Below, piece by piece: positions 1-12,347 of a stretch of 64,000 nucleotides of DNA (position 1 is the first letter of the stretch; the number at the start of each line of letters is the position of its first letter). The notes beneath the pieces were generated by a model. That model did not search any database, was not told the origin of the DNA, and worked only from the letters and a program-made list of their open reading frames with translations. The stretch covers positions 31,277,830-31,341,829 of the forward strand of contig NC_088301.1 of assembly GCF_032854445.1 (NCBI RefSeq), read 5' to 3'. This DNA is from Liolophura sinensis. Taxonomy: Eukaryota; Mollusca; Polyplacophora; Chitonida; Chitonidae. The position numbers and the translations under genes were made by a program.

Positions 1-450
1 TATCTTTAATACTTTTACCAAGGAGTTAGTATAATAAAAAACTCTCTGACTCTCATCACAATCTAAAGAATCTTCTTAATGACAATGGGGATATACTTTC
101 CAGACATGCCCCGTTATAGTAATTACTATCATGTGTGAAGCAACGTTGTAATCCGAATCCATTGTTACACTCCATTATCAGCCTTCAATTCAGCGGCCAT
201 CTTCGTATTCGTTATTTAAATCAGATTATATCTGACAGTGTCAGTATTGTTATCCAAGGCCACAACAGCTTTAACTCTGTATGGCTAGTTGTTTAATCAG
301 TGGCATACCTGATGATAAGCCTGCACTCAGTCTTCAATTAATTACCTTTTTTGGCTTCGTTATTATGATGATTTTCCCATATGTTAAATTTAAATACACG
401 TACGTGGTATACCACAAGATTTAATCGGCGTCCACAGCGACATCGCTGGG

Positions 451-560
451 TGTAGACTCAGTGGATGTAGACTCAATTGATGTAGACTCAGTGAATGTAG
501 ACTCAATTGATGTAGACTCAGTGGATGTAGACTCAATTGATGTATACTCAGTGGATGTAG
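451..560. repeat. 30-bp tandem repeat (15-bp half units), about 3.7 copies
   Basis: TGTAGACTCAGTGGA and TGTAGACTCAATTGA alternate from 451, giving a 30-bp period made of two 15-bp halves. Copies are nearly identical (one GTGAA, one TGTATAC). Confidence 0.93.
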
Positions 561-920
561 AAGTCATCGTCCTATATATTCTTTTTCACTTTTTCATTAC
601 AACATTCTGATCGGTAATAGTAGGATACAGTATATTTAAAAAGAAGCTGGTAAGTTTTAATGTCCTTATACTAATTCAGAAAATAATCATTAAGCTTATA
701 TGTGTACGGATAATAGCTGTAAGATCGCTTTGTTTTATTGATTTGACTTAAACGTCACTTTCATAGTAATTTCGGTTGTACGGCGAACGAGTGTCCTTAA
801 GCAGACACATGTAGATCCGTAAGTTGATAAATTCAAAGAGCTCTCATTCTGGAAAACGCGCCCATGAGGCAAATCCAATCGTTGTTAAGACTGACATCAG
901 GCCAACGAGTTATTTGAAGG
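561..920. other. No recognisable feature
   Basis: AT-rich upstream sequence without repeats, long frames or RNA-like structure that I can see. Confidence 0.6.
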
Positions 921-973
921 CGGAGGTGGGGTGGGGTGGGGTGTTGTGGGATGTGGGAGTGTGGTGGGGGTGG
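921..973 (+). repeat. G-rich low-complexity tract, candidate G-quadruplex
   Basis: Contains GGTGGGGTGGGGTGGGGTG and a later GTGGTGGGGGTGG run: four or more close G3-4 runs on the plus strand. It lies about 3.3 kb upstream of the candidate TATA box. Confidence 0.6.
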
Positions 974-1034
974 AGCAGGGTCTTTTTCCTATCCACTATT
1001 AAGATATAACCTGGCAAGATATAACAGTGTTAAT

Positions 1035-1262
1035 TTATGGCCTTACCTTCCATTGCCTTATGTTGAGAACGGTACTTACTTATGGCCTTACCTTCCATTG
1101 CTTTATGTTGAGAACCGTACTTAACTTAATGCCTTACCTTCCATTTACCTTAGTTTGAGTACGGTACTTAACCTAATGCCTCGCCCTCCATTGCCTTATG
1201 TTGAGCGCGGCACTGAACTTATGGCTTTACCCCATGGCCTAATGTTGAGTACTTAACCTATG
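1035..1262. repeat. 46-bp tandem repeat, five copies
   Basis: TTATGGCCTTACCTTCCATT units with following TGCCTTATGTTGAGAACGG and a TACTTAAC joint recur at about 45-46 bp (CCTTACC at 1041, 1086, 1132). The later copies are more diverged and the last is shortened. Confidence 0.88.
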
Positions 1263-1670
1263 GTCATATTACTGAATATTTAAAGTCAGGAGGTACCAAG
1301 ATGTGGAAAAAAATTTAATGATGTTTAACATTTATTTGTGTGAAAGTTAAAGAGGATTTTGATCGGGATCGATTCAAACGGATATTCTGATTGGGATCGA
1401 TCCAAGAGAAGATTTGTGAGTTTCCAACTATATTAACAGAAAAAAGGACTGGTCATGCTCTTATATGCTCGGTTACATATCTGCCTCTGTTCTTTGTTTA
1501 TTCATTTATAGATTTATTTAATTATTCGTCTAATATTATTAAAATATTATTTTATACGTAGATTTGATCTATTACGAAGGCTGTCTGTTTTATCAGTGGG
1601 GGAAACCGGAGAGAACCCAAGGTGTACTTATTTGATAAAGGTCTTGAACAGAAAGTTTCATTCTTATGTT

Positions 1671-2004
1671 GGGGGCCGTGGTTTAATTCTTGAAAGTACA
1701 ATCAATCGCTACGACACACAAGGTGCATGAGGGTTCAACTCCGGCCTTGAACAGGGAATTTGCAGATTTTCTTACTGCTTGCGGGTTCTTGGGGGATATC
1801 AGTAAGCGTTCGAGGACGCTCGTCTGGCCGTTTTTGTAGTCAGACGTTCTTCCCCAGTACTTGGGGGAAAATTGGTCAGTAACTTGTCAAAGCTCGGTGG
1901 TTTATCCCAATCATTACGGTTTCCTCCTCCCACGAAACTGAATGTCATCATATAAGGGAACATTTCATGAGGATGGTATTAAACAACAATCAAACAAACA
2001 AAAA
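1671..2004 (+). mobile_element. SINE of a second subfamily, degenerate
   Basis: Begins with GGGGGCCGTGG and has a B-box-like GAGGGTTCAACTCCGGCC near 1731-1748. The middle contains CAGACGTTCTTCCCCAG. The 3' end (GGTTTCCTCCTCCCAC, CATCATATAAGGGAACATTT, AAACAACAATCAAAC) is related to the tail of the common SINE. The 5' half differs, so this looks like a distinct family sharing a tail. Confidence 0.6.
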
Positions 2005-2526
2005 AATATTATGATACTGAATAATCTGTGCATTCCAAATCGAGTATAATGTTGTATGATATCAGTATAGCAAATAGTCATACATGTACGTATCAATGCA
2101 ATTAATAAGTACCAATAATTCTACCACTACATTTGTAAAATTTGAGCCCACTGTTACTGTCTTGTACAATTATGTCGTGCAAGACTATAGGCTACGTCAA
2201 ATGTGAGAAAGTGTGACACCCAGGTTTCCTCCACCCATAGTACTCACCGTCATCGTATTAAGCCACCTATGTCTTGATAAATACCGATGAGTATTACAAT
2301 ACATCGCGCGAGGAACTGACTGAAGATTTGTTTCCGGAGGTTTGTTAACTGTGCCGTTATTTCCTACTGATTATGCTGAGTGTCTCAATCCCACTCCCCA
2401 CCACCAATAGCAATAGTATGCCCCGAGTTTACTTGTGACTAAAGTATACTGTATTTGTTTATAAAAATTTGCCCACAAAGTACAAAGGTTATACAAAATT
2501 ACAACATAGTATTAAAACCCCCAACA
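2005..2526. other. No recognisable feature
   Basis: Unique AT-rich sequence between two SINEs. 1263-1670 is likewise empty except for a short GGGGGAAACCGGAGAGAACC piece near 1598-1618 that could be a reversed SINE scrap. Confidence 0.5.
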
Positions 2527-2775
2527 GGGACCTCCGTGGCCAGCGCGGAGCAATGACTCAGGAGCCTCCCACCATTGCGGTCGCTGTGAGTTTAAGCCCA
2601 CCTCATGCTGGCTTCCTTTCCGTGTGTACTTGGGAAGGTCTGTCAGCAGCCTGCGCATGGTAGTGGGTTTCTCCCGTTTTCTGCCCGGTTTCCTCTCACC
2701 ATATTGCTGGCCATCGTCGTATAAGTGAAATATTTTTGAATACGGCGTAAAACACCGATCAAGTAAATAAATAAA
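2527..2775 (+). mobile_element. tRNA-derived SINE, near full length
   Basis: Shows the full order of the common SINE: GGACCTCCGTGGC head, ATGACTCAGGAGCCTC, GCGGTCGCTGTGAGTT, CTCATGCTGGCTTCCT, GGTTTCCTCTCACCAT, GTCGTATAAGTGAAATAT, TACGGCGTAAAACACC and an AAATAAATAAA tail. The head is shortened in the A-box region. Flanks share an AAAACCCC-like sequence, a possible target-site duplication. Confidence 0.85.
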
Positions 2776-2937
2776 ACCCCAAAACACCTTTCTACCAAAC
2801 AATAAATCTCTCAGAATCGGGATAAATCAGTGGCGTAGTTATGGACGAAATTTTAAGTTATATAATGTTGAAATATTGTTAAGGCTCATCATCTTTACAC
2901 ACTGAGAACATGTGTGAACACTATTCTCCATGGTTAC

Positions 2938-3126
2938 TTTTTTTTTTTTTTTTTCATTGGTGTTTTACGCCGTACTCAAGAAGGTTGCTGGCAGACCTTC
3001 CCACTTACGGCCGGAGAGAAAGCCAGCATGAGCTGGACTTGAACTCACAGCGACCGCATTGGTGAAAGGCTCCTAGGTCATTGCGCTGCGCTAGCGCGCT
3101 AACCGACTGAGCCACGGAGGCCCCGG
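2938..3126 (-). mobile_element. tRNA-derived SINE with internal deletion
   Basis: Minus-strand copy with a T-run, ATTGGTGTTTTACGCCGTAC, then a jump straight to GGTTGCTGGCAGACCTTCCC. About 95 bp of the consensus centre is missing. The tRNA-like head is complete (TAACCGACTGAGCCACGGAG). Confidence 0.85.
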
Positions 3127-3192
3127 TCACTTTGTCGCACGTGTAACTAAAAGCTTTCTCATGACGACATATAGCTGTTTGCACAAAACTCT

Positions 3193-3916
3193 AGTTCTGA
3201 GATCGGTTGGTCATGTTCCCAGCTTCTCTTTCACATTTACCGCTCTAAACTCTAACAATAAATGACCTGGAACTCGGTCCTGTCACTTGCGCAGTCCTCA
3301 AAGTGTCAAAGTTGTATGCAACAAAAACAGGTCTCCCGTAATCACCTGATTGTGCGGAAATATTAAAGATCATGAAGTCAGAATTAAAATCAAATATAAC
3401 GAATGCATCCAGTTGGACAACTTTCAAAGTTCGCAACCCGCCATTTTCGAATCACTTGGCTCCCGTTGCTAGGGTGCACTCGATAGCGCTTCCAAAAATT
3501 AGGGTAGTCTTTGTTCACAACAGCTGCATATTTTTTCTTGCGTTCATTATTGTAGCAAAAATTAAGGTTAAAACCAGCCCTTTTATGGTGGATATTTCTT
3601 GGTTTAGATCCAAACGTTCCGGACAATACCTAGGCGGCTGACTGGAATTAAAAATGGGGAACAGCGAAGTTTGGCTTGCCTTCCATGCGCCAGGTACATT
3701 TGTGTTAATTGTGGTGTTATGGTATTTACTATTTGCAAATAAATAGGTGATACGATGTCAGAATTTCAGTAGGAATAAATGAAACTTGGATTTGTAGTGT
3801 ATACAGCTTTCCCATGTTGACCACAGCACACTCAAAAAGAATGAGTTCCAGATTAGTGAGTTTGAAGAGTGCAGATCTGTATTTCTTAAGGGGAAGCTGG
3901 GAATAATGAAACGAAC
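3193..3916 (+). repeat. Dispersed about 700-bp repeat, copy 1
   Basis: Aligns over its length, in the same orientation, with 7206-7855. Shared landmarks include CTGAGATC.. near the start, GTTGCTA...ACT in the middle, ACATTTGTGTTAATTGTG, GGTGATA.GA.GTCA and GAGTGCAGATCTGTAT / GAGTATAGATCTGTAT near the end. No terminal repeats or intact frame found. Probably an unclassified transposable element. Confidence 0.7.
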
Positions 3917-4195
3917 CAATAACCAATATCATTCAAGTGCCTTCCAAAAAAAAAGAAAACGTTTTTAATAGATCTTATGATATGGGTGAATACACTGACA
4001 AAATTAATAAAGGCTAGTGTTTGTGGAATTTAAAAAATTCTAAGAAAAACCAATTTATTGCGAATATGAGTAATAAACTAACATCTTTTGTGTGACAGGC
4101 TGATATTGTATAAGACTAGAGCTTTGTGAGCGAGCCAAAGAGAATGAAAGGCGACTCCGTGGTTGCAGCCAAACTGCTTGTCCTGTTTCAGTCAG

Positions 4196-4205
4196 TATAT
4201 AAAAG
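4196..4205 (+). promoter_or_regulatory. TATA box, candidate core promoter of the GPCR gene
   Basis: TATATAAAAG is a near-ideal TATA element about 420 bp upstream of the receptor ATG. It predicts a start site near 4226-4236. The leader that would follow contains short upstream ORFs: Met-Glu-Ser-stop at 4267, a 54-codon frame at 4295-4459, and a five-codon frame Met-Ser-Asn-Leu-Arg at 4566-4583. These could dampen translation or may be removed by a 5' intron. Functionality is inferred from sequence and position only. Confidence 0.45.
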
Positions 4206-4624
4206 GTGCTTGGTGCAGCCCGTGGCAGATGACGGGCAAGGAATAATACAGTTGCGACAAGACGACATGGAATCGTGAACTAGAAACTAGGTGCATGCTT
4301 GCGTTAACCAATAGTCGATGGCCGTGCACTGGTTTTATCCCGAGATCACACCGCTGTAAACTGACTGCAGTGGGCAGTGCGATAAGCCAACACTATGCCT
4401 TCTCACAGAGCCGGCGCAAACCATCGACCCGGTTCATTACTCTATATCACACTGTGTAAAGGAGAGTGTGAAAAAGAAAAAAACTCGTTCGGACATAATA
4501 ATAATAGCTGTATTAAGCAGAAAGCTGGAGGAGTAAGCGGATACAGCTTTTGAAGAGGTAGAGCGATGTCGAATCTCCGATAGACCGATACTTCTTGGCT
4601 GTTTATTCAGTTCTGTTTCTGGAT

Positions 4625-4805
4625 ATGGAAACCAGGGAAACAACATTTGCCGGCCGGGTGGATATTACCAACATATCGGGATTTGACAGCACTAATCTTA
4701 CGTTTCACCCCCCGGGGGATGGATTCAGTAATCCTTTTGTTTATACTCACGTTTTTGTCATATTTGTCGTATGTTACGTGACAGTCTTTGCCTGCTGTTT
4801 CTTCG
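4625..4805 (+). CDS. Peptide GPCR (trissin-receptor-like), coding exon 1: N-terminus and start of TM1
   Basis: First coding exon of a class A rhodopsin-like neuropeptide receptor acting at the plasma membrane. The ATG at 4625 opens 60 codons plus one base; the frame has a TAG upstream at 4559 and no earlier in-frame ATG. The extracellular N-terminus is short (about 38 residues) with N-glycosylation sequons at Asn16 (NIS) and Asn24 (NLT). It is followed by a hydrophobic stretch, FVYTHVFVIFVVCYV then FACCFFG, which is TM1. The exon ends ..TTC TTC G before a consensus GTAAGT donor (4806), that is in phase 1. The exon at 62971 starts in the matching phase and supplies the missing GA of a glycine, giving the G-N-L-L-V motif of TM1. 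The join is inferred from phase, splice sites and domain continuity. The start and exon call are fairly secure; the receptor subtype is less so. Confidence 0.8.
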
Positions 4806-7205
4806 GTAAGTACTTTCTTCCTATAATGTCGTGTTTAACCGTAGCCAAACCGACATACTGGCTATAACTTGCAACTTGTTGTTTTAACTGTTTAGCGTAA
4901 ACGCAAGTCAAGGAGGTCAGTCAGGCCAAGTCGTAAGCACAATATTTTGTACTTAAATGTTGTTAACCATTGTCTCAGTGCTTGATGAGCACGCAAAAAG
5001 GTTTTCAAAACTACATGTGGCTGATCGGAAGACAATTACATATATATATATTCAGTAAATATATGCCTCGAATAGTTTTGTTTGTAGATATGACTTACTC
5101 TCTGTGCTGTAATTGTTTTATTGTGTTAGGTGTACCTTCTTCCAGAAGCCTTCCAAATGGCCGGCAGGCTAATAGCCATGCCAACAGGAAAAAAAGTTCT
5201 ATAGGAAAGTTATGTGAATACTTGTGAGCAAATTTTCTGTCTCTCGATTGTAATTGGCTTCATATTAAAACTTGATGTAATAGAGTGTGGACGCTATCTG
5301 CGTCATACTCTAAAAATCCCTTATCATATTGCATAATGCAACAGGTAATTTCTGCCACAAAATGTCGCTGGAGACTGTCCTTTGAAGGCAGGTACCGCTG
5401 ACATATGACCGGAAGCTCTAGAGGCAGTCATTCTAATCCTTACGATGTAAAGGCCAAGGCCTATACGATCTGCTGTCAACACTTTAGCTCGTCACAAGCC
5501 GAAATTCGTTTAGCTGTTGGCAGCACTGACCTTCTCTGATGGATCAGTGGAATTTATGTAGACGATTACAGGTATGCGTAATATCGCCAGTGGGCTTAAA
5601 TATACTTTGGTAACAGACTACTACAATGAAACGACTTTCACTTCAACCGTCTTGACGTTCTGGATGAAGCGCAATATGCTCTGATCCAGTTCACGAGATG
5701 GTCTCAAACATCTTTGAAGCAATCCGTACTTTAGTTGATTGGTGTTTTACGCCGCACTCAAGACTAGTGAGGCCCTCTTGAGGCAAAAAATCGCTTTATA
5801 CATTTCTAGGGGAAAGGGCCGTGGCAGAGAGATTCTTGGCTTTCAATCGCAAATACGCGAAATCACTGTCCCGGACAGGTAGATCTCGATTCTCCCCGTT
5901 ATCGCTGTTCGTGGGCGGTGGACAAGCTTGGGGTGGCCGTTTGCGTTTATGTGCAATTCGAGCAAATGGATACAATATCTGCCTCCGAAATGAAGAGTAA
6001 AGGAGAGCTGATTGGACAATAATTACCACACAAATATTTTAGGTTGTTGATACACCGTAAATTCCTGCACTTCTATTTTGCACCTAGCGAAAAAATATAA
6101 GAATTTTATCTGTTTTGAACAGAACTGAAAACTTTTTACCTACTGTTACTACTCACCCCTTGGAGGCCACCAAGCTGACAAAATGCTCTGACTTTACTTA
6201 CGCAACCACACCTTAAAATGGTGGTCATACTAGGTTGATTTTTTTTATATGTTGCAGAGAAGTTGCAAGCTGCATGAAACGGTATGGCGTGTTGCTATGC
6301 GAAAGTTAGGGGATATACAGTTCTGAGTTTGAAGTTACTACATAAATAGTAAGGAAAATCAATGCGCTCGTGTAACCTCATTATACGGTTAAGCCTACTT
6401 GTTAAAGTTATTCATTTTTATACCTCAAGGGTTACTTCACAAGTCGGCAGGTTAGGTCACCTCTTTTCAATGGCGGCCATCATGATGTGACAAGCTTAAA
6501 AGATAATACATGGCATCAAATCTAGAGTTTGCGCCAGCTCGTCTGGACCAGATAACCATGTATGCCGGGAAGTTTGCCAAATACAGGTCGAGATTTACTA
6601 CGTGCCTTGTCGGCTAATTCTACCCACAATACTGGCCGTCCTTCAAAATAGTAAATAGTAAATAGTAAAATATATGCAGTGAAACTATGTATTGATCTAG
6701 TCCTACTCACCTCTTATTTTTTTTACTAAGATCTATCATCAAATACCCTCTCTTTGAACATCCCTGACCCGTCATTCGAGTCCCACCATTTATTCGGCAA
6801 TAACTGCCTCCAGCCAACCATTAATCAATCGCTTATTTGCTTATAACAGAATTTTACCAAGATAGATTCGACATACCGAAACAGTATCGCATTACCGCTA
6901 AATTGCTTGCTGCTTTGTATACAAGAGTTTCATTTTACAACTTTAGTTTAGCTCTCACACTCATCATCACCACTGTGAAATTTTATGACAATGATTGCTT
7001 CAGTATGCATCCGGATTACTTTTAAATAGTTTATTTTTCTTATCACGTTAAACAATTTCTTTCTCAACGCTGGATAATGATTTCTAGGAAAGAGGCTAAA
7101 ATCGGATTCCTGACGATCTGTTATGTTAATAAAATTAGTTTCACAATCTCGAACATGTAATGCACAACTTGATTAAAATCAATTGTTTAAAAAAAGAAAC
7201 TGTAT
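4806..7205. other. Intron 1, 5' part: mostly unique sequence
   Basis: Apart from the 30-bp SINE scrap at 5735, nothing recognisable. Short frames on both strands show no domain and no splice-site support. 6648-6670 has a small AGTAAAT repeat. Confidence 0.5.
5735..5764 (-). mobile_element. SINE 3'-end fragment
   Basis: TTGATTGGTGTTTTACGCCGC followed by ACTCAAGA is the reverse of the common SINE 3' end. Only about 30 bp remain. Confidence 0.7.
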
Positions 7206-7855
7206 TTAGATCTGAGATCAACTGGTCAAGTTCCCAGATTAGCTTCCACATTAACCGTCGTTGCATTCACTATTAAACTGGGACTCAGTCCTAAAATTGT
7301 CAAAGATGTTCACGGCTGATTACCTTATTATGCGAGAAGAATAACTACCATAAGACCGTAACGTTGCAATTAACAAAAATGTAATAGACACATCCACTCA
7401 TACACAGACACAATCGCGTTACTCCGTTGCTATGGACTATAGTGGACTCTACTGCTCTCCTCAAAATTAAGATAATCTTTTTCACAGTAGTTGCTTATGG
7501 TTCATTCTCTGCATTATCGAAACACAAATTAAAATACTCCTAAATAAATTGTCACCCTTTTTATGAAGTACATCATCTTTGTTTCAATCAAAGCCTTTCA
7601 CGAATTTATGTTTTTCCTAGTGCTGCTGAAGTTTGGCATGCACCAGATACATTTGTGTTAATTGTGAAGTTTTGGTATTTATTATAAAATCACAAATAAT
7701 AAGGTGATATGAAGTCAAAACTACTGTCGGGTTAAAGAAAACAGGTCTTTGTATCGTACAGTTTTTACATATTGAGGACAAAACACTCAGATTAGTCAAT
7801 GAAAGAGTATAGATCTGTATACCTGTAAACTAAGCTGGGAAGAATGAAAGAGATC
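7206..7855 (+). repeat. Dispersed about 700-bp repeat, copy 2
   Basis: Diverged partner of 3193-3916, inside intron 1. It keeps ACATTTGTGTTAATTGTG, the AATAAGGTGATATGAAGTCA stretch and AAGCTGGGAAGAATGAAA at the end, but with many indels. No coding frame survives. Confidence 0.7.
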
Positions 7856-10800
7856 TCAGATCTGCACAGTTTTCTTTCCATGGATTCAAAACACTCCAAA
7901 ATGCTCACGTCTTTATTTCCTGACGACCAGAAAGCTGGTCTGTGATCATTAATGTACATGTGAATCATCCAACAAGACGATGGTATTTTAACTACTCTCT
8001 GTTTGTACTGCTTCAAATGGTCTTGCTAGCGAGCTACTTCAAGGCGTGTTGCTTTAGGTAAATGCTTTCTGCTTGGGTAACCTCTGAAACTACAGGAATG
8101 TTATGTAAGATACGACAATGAAATAACACATTTGAACAATATAAGTACAAAAAAAACCCAACCAATCCCATCTTTTTGACCTTCACAACGAATCAATTTT
8201 TTCAAACCTTTTTTTCGTGAATTTCGGGAAATTGACTTTCGCTTACTGGAATTTCTTCCTGTTTTACATGTAATTTACACCTTAGGCGCCACATATCATA
8301 CATTAATTATTAGCTCACGAACATGATACCTGTGCCAGACTGTTAATCCATGGACCAGTTGTATATTCCGAGCGTCTCGCAAACGTGGAGGAGTTTTGGA
8401 TTCCAAGAGGGAAATTTACTCAGTGTCACATTGGGAATTGTTACCAGTGTTGACGTATGTAGATTGAGTACAAAGTTAAAACCCACGAAATCGTGTCGTT
8501 AAAATAAAGGTATATGATCAAGTTGGGTTGATATGACGGACGGACACGTATTTATGTGTCATTTTGAAAAAATGCCATAGCTGTCATACTTTACCGAAAC
8601 CAGACAGCCCGATAGCACAGCCATGAACTTATTAGCGAAATAGAAGCGTCCTGTAACTTTGACGACGAAGATATTTTTTAAGATCTGTTGGAATAGAAGA
8701 GTTATAGCATTATTTCTTTGCTGGAGTAAAGATGGGAAAAAATTTTACAGCTGTAGATTTGATTAAATATGATGCCAATTAATTAAGAATCACACTATCA
8801 GAGGCCGTAAGAAGGAGTTAGCGAAGTCCTGGGATGTGCACATGTAGAAACCCACCAATCTCAGATATTCACGGAAGGGGGAAGACACCCAAAAGGGGAC
8901 CACATAATCCACGTTTTGCGATCGCTGTGTTAAAGGCTGGCAAAGTATCCTATTACATGTTTCTGGTTACGTTTTATGCTGCAGGCCTACACGTTTACAA
9001 AGCGTGGGCCATCAGTCCAGCCTCGAAGTTAATAACGAACGATAAGTTGCCAATGTCTCGGATCCACTCTTCCGCGAACACGAAACCACCATTTTGGCGG
9101 CACGGGCCCTAGGTTATGTCTGACAATTTCTCTAACACATCCATGTAGCAGTTCAGCCTTGCAGCTTCAAGCGGCCGAACTGAAGTGGCTGTCAAGAGGT
9201 TGAATCTGAACCTAATGTCCATGAATGCCGATGTCAGACTGAGATTATAGAATTTATTGGTTAGAAGTGTGAGGTAGCTGGGCGATGGACAACAGTTCTC
9301 TGACCACGGCAAAGGTACCCTTAATTACCCGACTGGACTGAAGAGCTCTGCTCCAATTGCTCCCATCTCCAGGCACTTTTTATTTTCTTTCTTCGGCAAA
9401 CGGCAGCAGCACTGGAATGAGAATAGCACATATAGATGAACAAAGTACTCCGATCGACAGCCAATTGTGCGCTGACACCTCTCAAGTCCAGTAAAACGTT
9501 GGGTGATTGGCTTGAGGGAAAAATTGCTACCCGCCTTCTCAGCCAAGGCTGTTGTTCGCTATAATAAGCTTTATCATCGTGCTCTAGGAAATTCTTGATA
9601 ATAATTAGCCTCTCTATTTTATTATAGGCTTTCTTCCAATGCTGCGAAAATCAATCTGGTTAACATTATAAGATGTCAATTTTATTTTGCTTTTTTGGCC
9701 TTTTTACCTGCAGCAGTAAACATCGTGTATTTGATAAGAGGAGAAAATTATCAACACAAAATAACAGAGGAACAAAAAAGGATGCCTCACAAATTAAATC
9801 AGATTGACACCAACCCTACTACAGTCCTTGTGATATTCTGCTAATTTTAATCATTTTAAACTCTTTTGGATCACTCAATACGGGACTGAACGTCTCTCTA
9901 TCTTATATGAGGCAGGCGACCAAACAAAAGTCCAACCTTGGCTTGTTGTAAGATTCACATTATAAGGATTTCCCTGTGCATAAATGGGCATCTGTCGATA
10001 AGCCTGGATAATTCGCCACGAACTGTTAATCTAATGGATACCATGGCTGTTTCTCGGCGAATCCGTTTTCATCTTTGCTCGGTTGATCTTTTGTAAACTA
10101 ATTCAACTCCCTGGGGAGTGTGCGCTGACACGACTTTCCACTTATTGACAGACACACGCTCACAAAAAAGGGAGAAAAAACACGAAACGCTTCGGGTATC
10201 TTCGAAGTATGGTATTTCAACAAATGTAATTACTGGAATGCTTCTAATGAAATATTTCTAGGCGACACAGATTCATATTAGTAAATGGACAGCGGAATAC
10301 AATACTGGCAAAATATCTTTCTCAAACTAAAACCTCATACTGGATAAAGTTTCTTGTGCGATACAGCCATATCGCTTTATCTTTAAATGAACACTGTCAG
10401 AGCCGGATGTGTTTATAAGTCAAATTCTCAAGAATAACTATGTAACAATTCAGGCTGTCTATGTGTGCTCTGCCCCTGGATTGCAGCAAAACATGTCCTG
10501 AATGTTTTTATAACTTTCCATATGTATTTCTTTTGCTTCAACAAGCATTTTTCGTCTACAACCGACATGAATTAGCTATATTCAAGTTTTTCGCTAATGT
10601 CAAGCTTGTTTCACGTGTCATGGTTTTTAACAATTTCCAAGGCTACAAAAACTTCAGGAACAAAGTTTACGGCATATGCAGTAATGAAACATTATCTTGA
10701 ATCTAGAACGTCTTTGACCCTCTCTTACTCGTTCCCTTAACGCGTTGTTCTCTCCGTTGTTGATTGGTCTTTGACAAATGTTCGGTAAAAGGGTTGTAAG

Positions 10801-12136
10801 GTACTTGTCAAATGACAGCGGTTCAGTCAGAGCTCTCAAGATTTCATCCACTTATAAACCTTACGCCGTTGTGCAAGTCAAATATAATCGAGTACAACAT
10901 TAAACACCAATCAAATAAATAAATATACCCGAGTTTTTAGGTGTAAAACAAAGTTACTTTTTTCAGTGCCACAAAACACTAAACGGGGTAGGGACGTCAG
11001 CGTAAACATTGCCTACTGTTGGTGTTAAGAATTCTAAGAGGATTTGTTTCAAACACTGGATTGTACCGCGCGAGAGCCAACATCAAGATCGGTGTAACAA
11101 TCGAACATTATCTCCTCATATTTAGTTATTATTTCGTAAAATGACCCACATGCTCAAACTTGTGTTAGATATCTCACTCTTCGGATTTAACACGATACAG
11201 GCGTCTATTGCCAAGATGGCATCGGGCTAAGTCCGGTCCGTGTTAATTAGTTTGATGTCGTAAATGGATGCCTTCATTATAGTTTTATGCCAAGAGGTTT
11301 TACTGTATCAGCTAACCCTTGAGAACGTGTTTGACTGAAAGCAGCGCACTTCGTCGAAAGTACTCAACTTGTATTTAGATTAGCAAATGTGGTTCGAGCA
11401 AGGACAGCAATAACAGACGCATTCAGGATAACGTCGTTTCCACCCAGTAGCCTGAGAGTATCGGTGCATAACTTCGATCTCATGCCTTCTCTACTGATAC
11501 TAAACCTGGCAAACCTCAGAAGGCTAGAAGCATTCCCACTGCCATTCACTTATGTGCGTAATGCTGTTGGATATGGACGCTGTAAAAGTTGGACAATCCC
11601 ATCATTCATTAGTTAAAGTGAAACTTTATCTGTTTATTAGACAATAGTCGTAATAAAGACGACATTTCACTTCCATAAAACGCTATAATAATTGATCTCT
11701 AGCTAAAGTAAGGCCAGATATGCACAGCGTCTTCCAGTGTCTGCTCAGTTCAAACACATTTGTACTCTCGCTGTCCTTTTATCCCAGTATCAACTTTTTA
11801 AACCTTAATGTTCGACACAGATTGAATGCTGTGTCATATGAAAAAGCCTAGGTTAAACTAAATTTTGGAAATTCTATTACATTCAGGTATGGCCAAAGGT
11901 CAAGTGCTTGACTCCTGGACCACCAGTGTCATATTTTAACCAATAATCGTTGGTTCTTTCTTCACTGAAATTCGGGGATATTGCTGTTCTGAATAAGTGA
12001 CGTTTATAGGAAGTTCAAACTTTAAACTAAAGATTACAAACGTGAATGTAATTTGCAAGGATGTAAATTCACTACACTGCTACCGTTAGCGTTTTTATTA
12101 CATTATTTCACTGGCTTTTGCACATCTTTGCCCTCC
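7856..12136. other. Intron 1: unique sequence with unassigned short frames
   Basis: Two adjacent minus-strand frames at 9109-9312 and 9325-9546 and a plus-strand frame at 8834-9112 are the longest, but none shows a known motif. A SINE tail fragment at 10875-10925 is the only assigned element. Confidence 0.45.
10875..10925 (+). mobile_element. SINE 3'-end fragment
   Basis: GAGTACAACATTAAACACCAATCAAATAAATAAATA-type end of the common SINE with a diverged upstream part. Confidence 0.65.
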
Positions 12137-12347
12137 ATTTCCGATATGGTTATCGCGCCAGCGGGGCGCCATGACCCAGGAGCCTCTCCATTACTGTGAA
12201 CTGAAGTCCTTCTGTCAGCAACCTGCGAATGGTCGTGGATTTCCTCCGCGTTCTGTCCAGTTTCTTTCCGCCATAATGCTGGCTGCAATCATATGAGTGA
12301 AATATTCTTGAGTGCAAAAATAAAACAAAATAAATCAAAAAATAAAT
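12137..12347 (+). mobile_element. tRNA-derived SINE, slightly truncated
   Basis: ATGACCCAGGAGCCTCTC, a shortened GTGAACTGAAGTCC, AGCAACCTGCGAATGGTCGT, GCCATAATGCTGGCTG and GTGAAATATTCTTGAGT are in consensus order. The 3' ACGGCGTAAAACACC block is replaced by an A-rich run. Confidence 0.82.

Noticed and set aside
9109-9546. Pair of minus-strand frames as a nested gene or transposon ORF
   Set aside because: No motif recognised and the two frames do not join. Left as unassigned sequence.
11389-11616. Leucine-rich-repeat-like peptide (LLILNLANLRRLEAF)
   Set aside because: A single short stretch with no repeat periodicity and no splice support.
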